Shown here: positions 18,806 through 28,890 of the stretch, piece after piece
Position numbering within the stretch: the stretch's first letter is position 1
Layout of the letters: the number at the start of each line of letters is the position of its first letter
Origin: Pseudomonas sp. MH9.2
GTDB taxonomy: Bacteria > Pseudomonadota > Gammaproteobacteria > Pseudomonadales > Pseudomonadaceae
Direction: 5' to 3'
Assembly (NCBI RefSeq): GCF_034353875.1
Contig: NZ_CP133784.1
Location: forward strand, 5,236,501 to 5,300,500
Length of the DNA stretch: 64,000 bases
Position numbers and translations under genes: made by a program
Notes under the pieces: generated by a model
Databases searched by the model: none
What the model saw: only the letters and a program-made list of their open reading frames with translations
What the model was told of the DNA's origin: nothing

Positions 18806-19111
18806 GTGCAAATTGATCTGAACAACTCCGTTAGCTTTACCCTTGATGCTGTGCGCCAGCTTATTGCTGCAGCCAACGATGATGTCCACAACCAGCTGCG
18901 TGTGAGCAAGGCGGGTATTGCCTGGATTTCATCTACCCATGTGGGTGGCGTAGCCATTGACGGGCTGCTGTTTCGTTTGGAGACCTGGTCGGCAGGCTCC
19001 GGGTGCGTTGGTCCGGTGGCGGCCAGTGATAGCGTCTGGGTCATGCAGATATTCAATGCACTCAAGGACAACTGGGCTAACCCACGTTTTGATTATGTAG
19101 ACGTGTACTGA
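18806..19111 (+). CDS. conserved hypothetical protein
   Basis: A 101-aa protein starting at GTG 18806 with GAGGA about 8 bases upstream. Alternating strands and helices (IDLNNSVSFTLDAVRQLIAA, VGGVAIDGLLFRLETWSAG) look like a small folded cytoplasmic protein. No domain name recognised, no operon partner. Confidence 0.55.
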   Translation: MQIDLNNSVSFTLDAVRQLIAAANDDVHNQLRVSKAGIAWISSTHVGGVAIDGLLFRLETWSAGSGCVGPVAASDSVWVMQIFNALKDNWANPRFDYVDVY

Positions 19112-19164
19112 AAACGTTTTGACATGATTTGGCTGCGCGCCTGTTTGTCGACTGGGGCAGACTT

Positions 19165-19194
19165 CCACTGATCCACTGATCCACTGATCCACTG
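19165..19194. repeat. 8-bp tandem repeat
   Basis: CCACTGAT repeated three times and followed by CCACTG, in the gap between the 101-aa gene and the lipoprotein gene. Probably replication slippage; no coding role. Confidence 0.8.
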
Positions 19195-19288
19195 TCGGAG
19201 CGGGGTCGCGGGTAACCGTTGCAACAAACGCATCGCAACCGTTGTCGCACATGTTCTGGTTAATATTTATTTAGTGAGGAGGTCGCAT

Positions 19289-19606
19289 ATGCCTTGGAAG
19301 TTCGCATCATTGGGTTCCGTTATCGCTGCGCTCGTGCTGTCTGGGTGCAGCAGTATGTCCGAGCCCAAAGAGCCTGTGGTTTCGGCGGCTGAAGCAGGGG
19401 CTGGCCGATGCAATGCAGCTGCAGCAGAATTTGCCATTGGTCAGAAGGCCTCCGCGGAACTGCTGGAGCAGGCTCGCGTCAAGTCGGGTGCGCAGAATGC
19501 CCGCGTGCTTAAGCCCAGTGACATGGTCACGCTGGAATACAGGTCGGATCGCTTGAATCTGAACGCAGATGACCGCTCGATCATCACTCGAGTCAACTGC
19601 GGCTGA
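19289..19606 (+). CDS. I78-family peptidase inhibitor lipoprotein
   Basis: A 105-aa lipoprotein: signal peptide with lipobox LSGC (Cys20), then a Cys-rich inhibitor domain. The domain reads GQKASAELLEQARVKSGAQ, then RVLKPSDMVTLEYRSDRLN and a final INxG-like TRVNCG, which matches the peptidase inhibitor I78 (Elastase/subtilisin inhibitor-like) pattern. Presumably protects the periplasm from serine proteases. ATG 19289 is supported by GAGGAGGT just upstream. Confidence 0.8.
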   Translation: MPWKFASLGSVIAALVLSGCSSMSEPKEPVVSAAEAGAGRCNAAAAEFAIGQKASAELLEQARVKSGAQNARVLKPSDMVTLEYRSDRLNLNADDRSIITRVNCG

Positions 19607-19632
19607 ATGCACGAGACCTTTGTCTTGCCCAT

Positions 19633-19663
19633 AAAAAACCCCGTCACATGGACGGGGTTTTTT
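19633..19663. terminator. bidirectional Rho-independent terminator
   Basis: AAAAAACCCCGTC (19633-19645) and GACGGGGTTTTTT (19651-19663) form a perfect 13-bp stem with a 5-base loop. It lies between the convergent lipoprotein and cold-shock genes. Confidence 0.92.
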
Positions 19664-19676
19664 TAGTCCGGGGAAA

Positions 19677-19889
19677 TTACTCCGCGCGAACCTGAGCAGC
19701 TTGCATGCCCTTCTGGCCTTTTTCAGGTACGAAGGAAACGGCTTGGCCTTCTTTCAGGCTTTTGAAACCGTCGCTTTCGATAGCTTTGAAGTGTACGAAC
19801 AGGTCGTCACCGCCGTTTGCAGGAGTGATAAAGCCGAAGCCTTTTTCATCGTTGAACCATTTTACGGTGCCGTTTTGGCGATTAGACAT
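19677..19889 (-). CDS. cspA: cold-shock protein (CspA family)
   Basis: A 70-aa single cold-shock domain binding single-stranded RNA/DNA. RNP1 (KGFGFI, near residue 16) and RNP2 (LFVHF, near 30) are intact. The start at 19889 ([11 protein letters not shown]) is the normal one; the longer frame to 19949 runs into the 5' leader. The leader upstream is long, typical of cold-regulated mRNAs. The exact paralogue (CspA/CapB) cannot be named safely. Confidence 0.92.
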   Translation of the reverse strand: MSNRQNGTVKWFNDEKGFGFITPANGGDDLFVHFKAIESDGFKSLKEGQAVSFVPEKGQKGMQAAQVRAE

Positions 19890-20171
19890 GGTGTATCTCC
19901 AAGAACATAATTTTTCAGTAGTGCTGTGCTGCTCAGGCCAACTGGGCACACCGGGCTATCATAGTCGAAATGTTTGGATGTAGAAGTCTTTCGCAAAACA
20001 GTTTGCGAAAGCAATACGCTCCGCTCATTGGCTAATGCGCCCGGAGGCCTTGATTTATCTTGCTTGCGGCCAATTTCAGTCACCCGTAAAAAAAATCCAT
20101 TTTTGCTGTTTGGACTGTCGGGAAATGGCTGAAATTGGCCGGGGATTTCCAGTTTTGCCAAGCTGTCACGT

Positions 20172-20471
20172 TTATTTTTTGGCTGTGCAGGACGCATCGA
20201 TTTCTTTTAGCAATCTCGCACGTAACGCCCCGCCTTCGGCAGTCTGGCTGTTTAACTCCTTCGTCTCTGCCGTACTGAATTTTTTTTCGATGACGTTCGC
20301 GCCGCAGGTGCAATGCGTCTGGGCGGTGGCCTTATCGACACTTTGAGTGGCGGTGGCGATGCACTCGTTCATGTACTGATCGCGCGCGCCAGGGGGCCAG
20401 GCGGCTTGGGCGCTCAGGGGCAACAACATGGCGATAGGGGCGGCGAGAGTGAGTAAGCGATAAAGACGCAT
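20172..20471 (-). CDS. small secreted protein with conserved cysteines
   Basis: A 99-aa protein with a cleavable signal peptide (1-23, ending AQA). The mature part has four Cys residues (NECIAT, HCTC, SC) spaced as for two disulfides, in a helical fold. Periplasmic; function unknown. Start at 20471 chosen because the signal sequence begins there. Confidence 0.65.
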   Translation of the reverse strand: MRLYRLLTLAAPIAMLLPLSAQAAWPPGARDQYMNECIATATQSVDKATAQTHCTCGANVIEKKFSTAETKELNSQTAEGGALRARLLKEIDASCTAKK

Positions 20472-20593
20472 GGTTGAATGCTCCTTGTAATGAGGGGGCT
20501 GTGTCACAACATCCACTCATTATTTGAGGGGTGTTGGTCGCCTCAAGTTCACCGGATCATTTCATTTGTTCGCGGCAACCGATTGGGCTCAAG

Positions 20594-20622
20594 TTGAAGT
20601 GCTGTTGTCAAACATGTGTGAT
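20594..20622 (+). promoter_or_regulatory. possible promoter of the thrS operon
   Basis: TTGAAG (20594-20599), 17-base spacer, TGTGAT (20617-20622). It leaves a leader of about 210 bases before thrS, long enough for a translational operator. Weak match. Confidence 0.3.
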
Positions 20623-20836
20623 AGCATGCGGCGCCTGAACATCCGCGACGTCTCAAGGGTTTCTCGACAGGTCGCACCTGTAGCTATTTTATTTTCACTC
20701 CAGTCACTCTGGTTCGGTTAAACGGTTGGCCCTAGGGCTCCTGCCACTGTGAGGCAGGCATACCACCGGATCTTGTACTGGCTCATCCCAACCCACGTGA
20801 CCTTTGGTAGGGGTCACCACTAGGAGAGGAGGCGCC

Positions 20837-22759
20837 ATGCCCACCATTACTCTTCCCGACGGCAGTCAGCGTTCATTCGATCATCCGGTTTCCGTAGCCG
20901 AAGTCGCGCTATCCATTGGCGCTGGCCTGGCTAAAGCCACCGTGGCTGGCAAGGTCAATGGCCAGCTGGTCGATGCCAGCGATCTAATCGACGGCGACGT
21001 CAGCCTGCAGATCATCACGCCCAAGGATCAAGAGGGGCTTGAGATCATTCGCCACTCTTGCGCTCACTTGGTCGGTCATGCAGTCAAGCAGTTGTTCCCG
21101 ACGGCCAAAATGGTCATCGGTCCGGTAATCGACGAAGGCTTTTATTACGATATCGCTTATGAGCGTCCGTTCACGCTCGACGATTTGTCGGCGATTGAGC
21201 AGCGTATGCAGCAGCTGATCGAAAAAGATTACGACGTCATCAAGAAAGTCACTCCGCGCGCCGAAGTGATCGAAGTGTTCACTGCTCGCGATGAAGACTA
21301 CAAGCTGCGTCTCATCGAAGACATGCCCGATCAACAGACCATGGGTCTGTACTATCACGAAGAATACGTCGACATGTGCCGTGGTCCGCACGTGCCGAAT
21401 ACGCGCTTCCTGAAATCGTTCAAGCTGACCAAGCTGTCTGGCGCCTACTGGCGCGGTGATGCCAAGAACGAGCAGTTGCAGCGAATCTATGGCACGGCCT
21501 GGGCAGACAAGAAGCAATTGGCTGCCTATGTCCAGCGGATCGAAGAAGCTGAAAAGCGCGATCATCGCAAGCTTGGCAAGCGTTTGGGGTTGTTCCACAC
21601 CCAGGAAGAAGCGCCGGGTATGGTATTCTGGCATCCGAACGGCTGGACCCTGTACCAGGTTCTTGAGCAATACATGCGCAAGGTTCAGCACGAGAACGGT
21701 TATCTGGAGATCAAAACTCCACAAGTGGTCGATCGTTCCCTGTGGGAAAAGTCCGGTCACTGGGCTAACTATGCCGACAACATGTTCACCACCGAGTCCG
21801 AGAACCGCGACTACGCCATCAAACCGATGAACTGCCCGTGCCACGTACAGGTGTTCAATCAGGGCTTGAAAAGCTATCGCGAGTTGCCGATGCGTCTGGC
21901 GGAGTTCGGTGCTTGCCACCGCAATGAGCCATCAGGTGCATTGCACGGTATCATGCGTGTGCGTGCTTTCACTCAGGATGATGCTCACATCTTCTGTACT
22001 GAAGAGCAGATGCAGGCAGAATCCGCCGCGTTCATCAAATTGACGCTGGACGTGTACGCTGACTTTGGCTTCAAGGACATCGAGCTCAAGCTGTCCACGC
22101 GTCCCGAGAAGCGCGTAGGTTCCGACGAGTTGTGGGATCGCGCCGAAAGCGCATTGGCGGCCGCACTCGACAGCGCTGGTTTGCCGTATGATCTGCAGCC
22201 GGGCGAGGGTGCCTTTTATGGCCCCAAGATTGAATTTTCGCTAAAAGATTGTCTGGGTCGGGTATGGCAATGCGGTACATTGCAACTCGATTTCAACTTG
22301 CCGATCCGTTTGGGCGCCGAGTATGTCTCGGAAGATAACAGTCGCAAGCACCCGGTCATGTTGCACCGTGCGATACTCGGTTCCTTCGAGCGTTTCATCG
22401 GTATTTTGATCGAGCATTACGAAGGCGCTTTCCCGGCCTGGTTGGCACCCACTCAAGCAGTGATCCTCAATATCACTGATAAACAGGCAGATTTTGCCCT
22501 TGAAGTGGAAAAAACTCTCGCTCAAAGCGGGTTTCGTGCCAAGTCTGACTTGAGAAATGAAAAGATCGGCTTTAAAATCCGCGAGCATACTTTGCTCAAG
22601 GTTCCTTATCTCTTGGTGATTGGAGATCGGGAAGTCGAAATGCAAACTGTCGCTGTGCGGACACGTGAAGGTGCTGACCTAGGCTCGATGCCGGTCGCAC
22701 AATTCGCTGAATTTCTCGCTCAAGCGGTTTCCCGGCGTGGTCGCCATGATTCGGAGTAA
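20837..22759 (+). CDS. thrS: threonyl-tRNA synthetase
   Basis: A 640-aa class II synthetase. N-terminal TGS domain 1-62, editing domain with the [11 protein letters not shown] motif near residue 70-80, class II catalytic core from about 245 including zinc-binding Cys in [10 protein letters not shown] and motif 2 [12 protein letters not shown], and a C-terminal anticodon-binding domain from about 540. ATG 20837 follows GGAGAGGAGG; the frame from 20804 is not used. First gene of the translation block; infC starts within three bases of its stop. Confidence 0.97.
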   Translation: MPTITLPDGSQRSFDHPVSVAEVALSIGAGLAKATVAGKVNGQLVDASDLIDGDVSLQIITPKDQEGLEIIRHSCAHLVGHAVKQLFPTAKMVIGPVIDEGFYYDIAYERPFTLDDLSAIEQRMQQLIEKDYDVIKKVTPRAEVIEVFTARDEDYKLRLIEDMPDQQTMGLYYHEEYVDMCRGPHVPNTRFLKSFKLTKLSGAYWRGDAKNEQLQRIYGTAWADKKQLAAYVQRIEEAEKRDHRKLGKRLGLFHTQEEAPGMVFWHPNGWTLYQVLEQYMRKVQHENGYLEIKTPQVVDRSLWEKSGHWANYADNMFTTESENRDYAIKPMNCPCHVQVFNQGLKSYRELPMRLAEFGACHRNEPSGALHGIMRVRAFTQDDAHIFCTEEQMQAESAAFIKLTLDVYADFGFKDIELKLSTRPEKRVGSDELWDRAESALAAALDSAGLPYDLQPGEGAFYGPKIEFSLKDCLGRVWQCGTLQLDFNLPIRLGAEYVSEDNSRKHPVMLHRAILGSFERFIGILIEHYEGAFPAWLAPTQAVILNITDKQADFALEVEKTLAQSGFRAKSDLRNEKIGFKIREHTLLKVPYLLVIGDREVEMQTVAVRTREGADLGSMPVAQFAEFLAQAVSRRGRHDSE

Positions 22760-22761
22760 TT

Positions 22762-23310
22762 ATTATTAAGCGTGAAATGAGACAAGATAAACGAGCTGCA
22801 CCGAAGGCCCCGATCAACGAGAATATCTCGGCACGCGAGGTTCGGTTAATTGGGGCTGAGGGTGAGCAGCTTGGGATTGTGTCAATTGAAGACGCGCTTC
22901 TTAAGGCTGAAGAGGCCAAACTGGATTTGGTGGAAATTTCCGCCGATGCAGTACCCCCTGTTTGTAAGCTGATGGACTACGGCAAATCGATCTTCGAGAA
23001 GAAGAAACAGGTTGCCGCTGCGAAGAAAAACCAGAAGCAGATTCAGGTTAAAGAAATCAAGTTTCGTCCAGGGACGGAGGAAGGGGATTACCAGGTAAAA
23101 CTGCGCAACCTGGTACGTTTCCTGAGTGATGGGGACAGGGCCAAGGTATCGTTAAGATTCCGTGGTCGTGAGATGGCCCACCAGGAGCTGGGGATGGAAC
23201 TGTTGAAGCGGGTTGAAGGTGACTTGCTTGAATACGGTTCGGTCGAACAGCATCCTAAGATGGAAGGACGCCAACTGATCATGGTCATCGCCCCGAAAAA
23301 GAAGAAGTAA
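22762..23310 (+). CDS. infC: translation initiation factor IF-3 (AUU start)
   Basis: A protein of about 182 aa, IF3-N (about 15-85) and IF3-C (about 90-175), binding the 30S subunit and policing start codons. The first in-frame ATG (22777) would drop the conserved IKRE segment. The known convention for infC is an AUU start, and ATT codons lie at 22762 and 22765 with GGAG at 22753-22756. I take 22762. This rare start lets IF-3 repress its own synthesis. The extreme C-terminus is Lys-rich (APKKKK). Confidence 0.92.
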   Translation: MIKREMRQDKRAAPKAPINENISAREVRLIGAEGEQLGIVSIEDALLKAEEAKLDLVEISADAVPPVCKLMDYGKSIFEKKKQVAAAKKNQKQIQVKEIKFRPGTEEGDYQVKLRNLVRFLSDGDRAKVSLRFRGREMAHQELGMELLKRVEGDLLEYGSVEQHPKMEGRQLIMVIAPKKKK

Positions 23311-23369
23311 CCACCAGGGCACGGCAGGCCTTGCGGTTATGTTTATCAACTGAATGCGGAGTACCGAAC

Positions 23370-23564
23370 ATGCCAAAGATGAAAACGAAGAGTGGTGCAG
23401 CTAAGCGGTTCTTGAAAACCGCTAATGGCATCAAGCACAAGCATGCTTTCAAAAGCCACATTCTGACCAAAATGTCCACCAAGCGTAAGCGTCAATTGCG
23501 CGGTAGCAGCTTGCTGCATCCGTCTGACGTGGCAAAAGTGAAGCGCATGCTGCGCCTTTGCTAA
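23370..23564 (+). CDS. rpmI: 50S ribosomal protein L35
   Basis: A 64-aa basic ribosomal protein: [17 protein letters not shown], central [15 protein letters not shown], end VKRMLRLC, all typical of bL35. ATG 23370 follows GCGGAG. The frame's upstream extension is not conserved. Lies between infC and rplT. Confidence 0.97.
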   Translation: MPKMKTKSGAAKRFLKTANGIKHKHAFKSHILTKMSTKRKRQLRGSSLLHPSDVAKVKRMLRLC

Positions 23565-23592
23565 TTTTGGTCAAGAATAGAGGAAATAGATC

Positions 23593-23949
23593 ATGGCTCG
23601 TGTAAAGCGTGGCGTAGTCGCCCGTAAACGTCACAAAAAAATTCTGAAACTGGCTAAAGGTTACTACGGCGCGCGTTCACGCGTATTCCGTGTAGCCAAG
23701 CAAGCGGTAATCAAGGCAGGCCAGTACGCCTACCGTGACCGTCGTCAGAAAAAACGTCAGTTCCGCGCTTTGTGGATCGCTCGTATCAACGCTGGTGCTC
23801 GTATTAACGGTCTGTCCTACAGCCGTTTCATCGCCGGTCTGAAAAAAGCGTCCATTGAGATCGACCGTAAGGTTCTGGCTGATCTGGCAGTGAACGAAAA
23901 AGCGGCGTTTGCTGCGATTGTCGAGAAAGCTAAAGCCACTTTGGCCTAA
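23593..23949 (+). CDS. rplT: 50S ribosomal protein L20
   Basis: A 118-aa bL20, binding 23S rRNA early in assembly and, in enterobacteria, repressing rpmI-rplT translation. [16 protein letters not shown] start, and [12 protein letters not shown] block. AGAGGAAATAGATC supplies the ribosome binding site. Confidence 0.97.
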   Translation: MARVKRGVVARKRHKKILKLAKGYYGARSRVFRVAKQAVIKAGQYAYRDRRQKKRQFRALWIARINAGARINGLSYSRFIAGLKKASIEIDRKVLADLAVNEKAAFAAIVEKAKATLA

Positions 23950-23961
23950 GTCCCCGACAAT

Positions 23962-23988
23962 CACCGGGCCCGGTTTCCGGGTTCGGTG
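23962..23988 (+). terminator. GC-rich hairpin after rplT
   Basis: CACCGGGCCCGG (23962-23973) pairs with CCGGGTTCGGTG (23977-23988), 12 positions including two G:U, loop TTT. Followed only by TT, so a weak terminator or processing site. Confidence 0.55.
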
Positions 23989-23999
23989 TTAAACGTCAT

Positions 24000-24036
24000 A
24001 AATAGGGGAAGAGCCTTTTAAGCTCTTCCCCTATTT
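24000..24036 (+). promoter_or_regulatory. perfect 15-bp hairpin ahead of pheS (attenuator-like)
   Basis: AAATAGGGGAAGAGC (24000-24014) and GCTCTTCCCCTATTT (24022-24036) are exact complements, loop CTTTTAA. It ends 18 bases before the pheS ATG. In enterobacteria pheST is attenuated by a Phe-rich leader peptide; I see no such peptide here, so the mode of control, if any, is open. Confidence 0.7.
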
Positions 24037-24054
24037 CGTATCTGGAGTCTGTAA

Positions 24055-25071
<1,017 letters not shown>

Positions 25072-25107
25072 GTCGCACGCCCGTAACGAATCTATTTGGA
25101 GAGCAGG

Positions 25108-27486
25108 ATGAAATTCAGTGAACAATGGCTGCGTGGCTGGGTAAGCCCGCCAGTTTCCCGCGACGAGCTGGTCGCTCGTCTGTCTATGGCCGGTCTTGAG
25201 GTTGACAGCGTTACGCTGGCCGCCGGTGAATTCACTGGCGTGGTGGTAGGCGAGGTGCTGAGCACCGAACAGCATCCAGACGCCGACAAGCTGCGTGTGT
25301 GCCAAGTAAGCAATGGCGCAGAGACCTTTCAGGTCGTGTGTGGCGCGCCCAACGTGCGTCCTGGTTTGAAAATTCCGTTTGCCATGATTGGGGCTCAACT
25401 GCCCGGCGATTTCAAGATCAAGAAAGCCAAGCTGCGTGGCGTTGAGTCGAACGGCATGCTGTGCTCCGCAGCCGAGCTGCAAGTGGGCGAGGGCAACGAT
25501 GGCTTGATGGAGCTGCCTGCCGATGCGCCAGTGGGTCAGGATATTCGTGTTTACCTTGAGTTGGACGATGCGAGCATTGAAGTCGATCTGACGCCTAATC
25601 GCGGCGATTGTCTGTCGGTAGCCGGTCTGGCACGGGAAGTGGGCGCGTTGTACGCCACTGAAGTCAAACGTCCTCAGGTGGCTGTAGTGCCGGTTGTGCA
25701 CGACGAAGTGCGTCCTATCGAGGTGCTGGCGCCTGCTGCTTGCCCACGTTATCTGGGCCGCGTGGTGCGCAACGTGGATCTGTCCCGTCCGACGCCGCTG
25801 TGGATGGTGGAGCGTCTGCGTCGTTCCGATGTGCGCAGCATTGATGCCGCAGTCGATATCACTAACTATGTGATGCTCGAACTGGGTCAGCCGCTGCACG
25901 CATTCGACCTGGCTGAAATCAACGGCGGCATACGCGTCCGCATGGCAGAAGATGGCGAGAAGCTTGTTCTGCTCGACGGTCAGGAAGTCAGCCTGCGTGC
26001 CGACACCCTGGTGATCGCGGACCATCAGCGCGCTTTGGCCATTGCCGGCGTTATGGGGGGCGAACACAGTGGCGTCAGCGCCAAGACTCACGATATTTTT
26101 CTGGAGAGCGCGTTCTTCGACACCATTATGGTCGCTGGCAAAGCGCGCTCTTATGGCTTGCACACGGATGCTTCTCACCGTTACGAGCGCGGTGTGGACT
26201 GGCAGCTTGCACGCGAAGCCATGGAGCGGGCGACAGGCTTGTTGCTGGAAATAACTGGCGGCGAAGCGGGTCCGATCGTAGAAGCTGTCAGCGAACAGTA
26301 TCTGCCTTCGGTTGCTCCGGTCATTCTTCGCGCTGAACGGATCAGCCAGATGCTGGGCATGGAAATGGATTCGGCTGAGGTCGAGCGCCTGCTCACCGGT
26401 CTTGATCTGAAGGTTTCCTCTGAATCAGCTGGGCAATGGCGGGTAGAAGTACCAAGCCATCGCTTCGATATCAGTCTGGAAGTCGACTTGATCGAAGAGC
26501 TGGCGCGGCTGTATGGCTACAACCGCCTGCCGGTTCGTTACCCGCAGGCACGCCTGGCGCCTCAAGCCAAGGCGGAAGCGCAGGGTGATCTGCCTGCGCT
26601 TCGTCGCTTGTTGGTTGCCCGTGGTTATCAGGAAGCGATCACCTACAGCTTTATTGATCCAAAATGGTTCGCGCTGTTCAATCCGGGCGTAGAGCCTCTG
26701 CTCTTGGCCAACCCGATTTCGGTCGACATGGCCGCCATGCGTTCTTCTTTGTGGCCAGGTCTGGTCAAGGCCCTGCAGTACAACCTCAATCGCCAGCAAG
26801 ATCGTGTGCGCATGTTTGAAAGCGGTCTGCGGTTTGTCGGTCAATTGGAAGGTTTGAAGCAAGAGCCAATGCTTGCTGGTGTCATTTGTGGCAGCCGACT
26901 GCCTGAAGGTTGGGCACAAGGCCATGATGCGATTGATTTCTTTGATGTCAAAGCCGACGTCGAAGCAGTGCTCGGTTTCGCCGGTGCGCTGGAAGCGTTC
27001 AGCTTCACGCCGGGGCATCATCCCGCGCTGCACCCAGGCCAGACCGCTCGCATTGAGCGTGATGGTCGGGAAGTTGGGTATGTGGGTGCGCTCCATCCAG
27101 AATTGGTGAAAACCTTGGGTCTGGACCGTCCGGTTTTCGTTTTTGAGCTGGTGCTGGCGGAAGTGGCTCAAGGTCGTTTGCCGAAATTCCAGGAGCTTTC
27201 GCGCTTCCCGGAAGTTCGTCGGGACCTTGCTTTAGTAGCTGATCGTGATGTTCCGGCAGCGGCGGTGCTGGATGTTATTCGTGAAAACGCAGGCGAATGG
27301 CTCACGGACCTCAGGCTATTTGACGTGTATCAGGGTAAAGGCATTGATCCGCATAGAAAAAGCCTAGCAGTTGGCTTGACCTGGCAGCATCCATCGCGCA
27401 CTCTTAATGACGATGAGGTAAATGCGACGACGCATAAAATCCTCACCTCGCTCGAGGAAAGGTTAAACGCCACGTTAAGGAAGTAG
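25108..27486 (+). CDS. pheT: phenylalanyl-tRNA synthetase beta subunit
   Basis: A 792-aa beta subunit. Domains: EMAP-like tRNA-binding OB fold about 40-150, B3/B4 editing domain about 210-390, B5 about 400-475, catalytic-like core about 480-680, FDX-ACB anticodon-binding fold about 700-792. ATG 25108 is preceded by GGAGAGCAGG. The large antisense frame across pheST is a shadow. Confidence 0.97.
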   Translation: MKFSEQWLRGWVSPPVSRDELVARLSMAGLEVDSVTLAAGEFTGVVVGEVLSTEQHPDADKLRVCQVSNGAETFQVVCGAPNVRPGLKIPFAMIGAQLPGDFKIKKAKLRGVESNGMLCSAAELQVGEGNDGLMELPADAPVGQDIRVYLELDDASIEVDLTPNRGDCLSVAGLAREVGALYATEVKRPQVAVVPVVHDEVRPIEVLAPAACPRYLGRVVRNVDLSRPTPLWMVERLRRSDVRSIDAAVDITNYVMLELGQPLHAFDLAEINGGIRVRMAEDGEKLVLLDGQEVSLRADTLVIADHQRALAIAGVMGGEHSGVSAKTHDIFLESAFFDTIMVAGKARSYGLHTDASHRYERGVDWQLAREAMERATGLLLEITGGEAGPIVEAVSEQYLPSVAPVILRAERISQMLGMEMDSAEVERLLTGLDLKVSSESAGQWRVEVPSHRFDISLEVDLIEELARLYGYNRLPVRYPQARLAPQAKAEAQGDLPALRRLLVARGYQEAITYSFIDPKWFALFNPGVEPLLLANPISVDMAAMRSSLWPGLVKALQYNLNRQQDRVRMFESGLRFVGQLEGLKQEPMLAGVICGSRLPEGWAQGHDAIDFFDVKADVEAVLGFAGALEAFSFTPGHHPALHPGQTARIERDGREVGYVGALHPELVKTLGLDRPVFVFELVLAEVAQGRLPKFQELSRFPEVRRDLALVADRDVPAAAVLDVIRENAGEWLTDLRLFDVYQGKGIDPHRKSLAVGLTWQHPSRTLNDDEVNATTHKILTSLEERLNATLRK

Positions 27487-27489
27487 CGT

Positions 27490-27792
27490 ATGGGGGCTCT
27501 GACGAAAGCTGAGATGGCCGAACGTCTGTATGAAGAGCTAGGCCTGAACAAACGAGAAGCCAAGGAACTGGTAGAGCTTTTCTTTGAGGAAATCAGGCAC
27601 GCTCTGGAAGATAACGAGCAGGTCAAATTGTCCGGTTTTGGCAATTTCGATCTGCGCGATAAACGCCAGCGGCCTGGTAGAAATCCAAAGACGGGAGAAG
27701 AAATCCCGATTACGGCTCGCCGTGTGGTCACCTTTCGTCCAGGGCAGAAGTTGAAGGCCCGAGTTGAGGCTTATGCTGGAACCAAGTCATAA
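27490..27792 (+). CDS. ihfA: integration host factor alpha subunit
   Basis: A 100-aa HU/IHF-type DNA-bending protein: [20 protein letters not shown] start, beta-arm [15 protein letters not shown] with the conserved intercalating Pro, and [12 protein letters not shown]. Starts three bases after the pheT stop, as in most gammaproteobacteria. Confidence 0.97.
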   Translation: MGALTKAEMAERLYEELGLNKREAKELVELFFEEIRHALEDNEQVKLSGFGNFDLRDKRQRPGRNPKTGEEIPITARRVVTFRPGQKLKARVEAYAGTKS

Positions 27793-28129
27793 CGACGAGC
27801 TACCGCCCATTCCAGGCAAACGCTACTTCACCATCGGTGAAGTCAGTGAGCTCTGCGCGGTAAAACCGCACGTTCTGCGTTATTGGGAGCAGGAGTTTCC
27901 TCAACTCAATCCGGTCAAGCGACGCGGAAACCGCCGGTATTATCAGCGACAGGATGTGCTGATGATCCGACAGATCCGCGCTTTGCTCTATGAGCAGGGC
28001 TTCACCATCGGCGGTGCGCGTTTGCGCATGTCCAGTGATGAGGCAAAGGACGACACCACGCAATACAAGCAAATGATCCACCAGATGATTTCAGAGCTGG
28101 AAGATGTATTGGTGGTATTGCGCAAGTGA
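27773..28129 (+). CDS. MerR-family transcriptional regulator
   Basis: A 118-aa MerR-type protein: winged helix about 14-70 ([35 protein letters not shown]) and a C-terminal dimerisation helix about 85-115. There is no Cys metal site, so its ligand is not a metal of the MerR type. Overlaps the end of ihfA by 20 bases; this gene following ihfA and preceding tRNA-Pro is standard in Pseudomonas. ATG 27773 preferred to TTG 27764. Confidence 0.92.
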   Translation: MLEPSHNDELPPIPGKRYFTIGEVSELCAVKPHVLRYWEQEFPQLNPVKRRGNRRYYQRQDVLMIRQIRALLYEQGFTIGGARLRMSSDEAKDDTTQYKQMIHQMISELEDVLVVLRK

Positions 28130-28219
28130 ATCGGTTGTCCCGATACTTCCATAATTCAAACGGTTAGGGTATATTTCTAATCGTTTTTCGCAGGTTGCGA
28201 TAATAGATTCACGCCTAGT

Positions 28220-28296
28220 CGGGGCGTAGCGCAGTCCGGTAGCGCACTAGCATGGGGTGCTAGGGGTCGAGTGTTCGAATCACTCCGTCCCGACCA
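28220..28296 (+). tRNA. tRNA-Pro (anticodon GGG)
   Basis: A 77-base cloverleaf with CCA encoded. Acceptor CGGGGCG/CGTCCCG with one G:U, anticodon arm CTAGC-ATGGGGT-GCTAG giving anticodon GGG, T-loop TTCGAATC. Its 3' end is a frequent integration site, and accessory DNA follows directly. Confidence 0.97.
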
Positions 28297-28312
28297 TATA
28301 ATTCAATGACTT

Positions 28313-28340
28313 AGCCCAGTCTGAAAAGATTGGGCTTTTT
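28313..28340 (+). terminator. terminator after tRNA-Pro
   Basis: AGCCCAGTCT (28313-28322), GAAA loop, AGATTGGGCT (28327-28336), then T4. Ten pairs with one G:U. Confidence 0.88.
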
Positions 28341-28361
28341 CATTTTTGCGATTTTTGCTTT

Positions 28362-28383
28362 TTGGTAGTGAATTGGTAGTGAA
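28362..28383 (+). repeat. two perfect 11-bp direct repeats beside the tRNA
   Basis: TTGGTAGTGAA occurs twice head to tail (28362-28372, 28373-28383), 66 bases after the tRNA. Short direct repeats in this position resemble arm-type integrase sites of tRNA-integrated elements. Confidence 0.65.
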
Positions 28384-28494
28384 TTGAGATTTGCTGACTC
28401 TCTGGCGTTCCCCCATCATTTAAGTGGGGGTATTTCACTATGCTGAGATTGAGTCCTCCAGTAGCGGGCCATCGCCTCCGCCATATTTGTACCT

Positions 28495-28522
28495 AAAGGC
28501 CCCATTTTATGGGGCCTTTTTG
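28495..28522 (+). terminator. Rho-independent terminator
   Basis: AAAGGCCCCAT (28495-28505), loop TTT, ATGGGGCCTTT (28509-28519) followed by TT. Eleven perfect pairs, in a region without an obvious upstream gene. Confidence 0.8.
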
Positions 28523-28890
28523 CTTTCTGTTGTTTCTGTTCCCCCATATGTTCCCCCGCTCTCTTTTTGCGTGATTTTACTCTACGGCCTTTTAAGGGGC
28601 ATGGATGCAGCAGTGTGAGCGCTAGGTCTAGAAAATCATAATGGTGGATGATGACATGCCCGCTCTAGCACCCTGAGGCGTTACGGCTGCGCTCAGTCAG
28701 TACGCTATCGTCGTCATGTCGCAATCACTGTATTGAATCGCCATCGATACCGAATAGGGGTCAGTGCCGATGCAAGGTTGGCCCTTCCTGCCAGCTCAAA
28801 ACAGACTCTCCAGGGATACACCGTGGCTTTCACGAGCGGCCCCAGGAGGAGCAGTTGGGCGGCCTGCCCAAGGAGGCGTTCAGCCTGACT

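Noticed and set aside
20984..21919. 311-codon minus-strand frame
   Set aside because: Antisense shadow of thrS.
28424..28618. 64-codon hydrophobic frame after tRNA-Pro
   Set aside because: It runs through a strong terminator hairpin and has no ribosome binding site.
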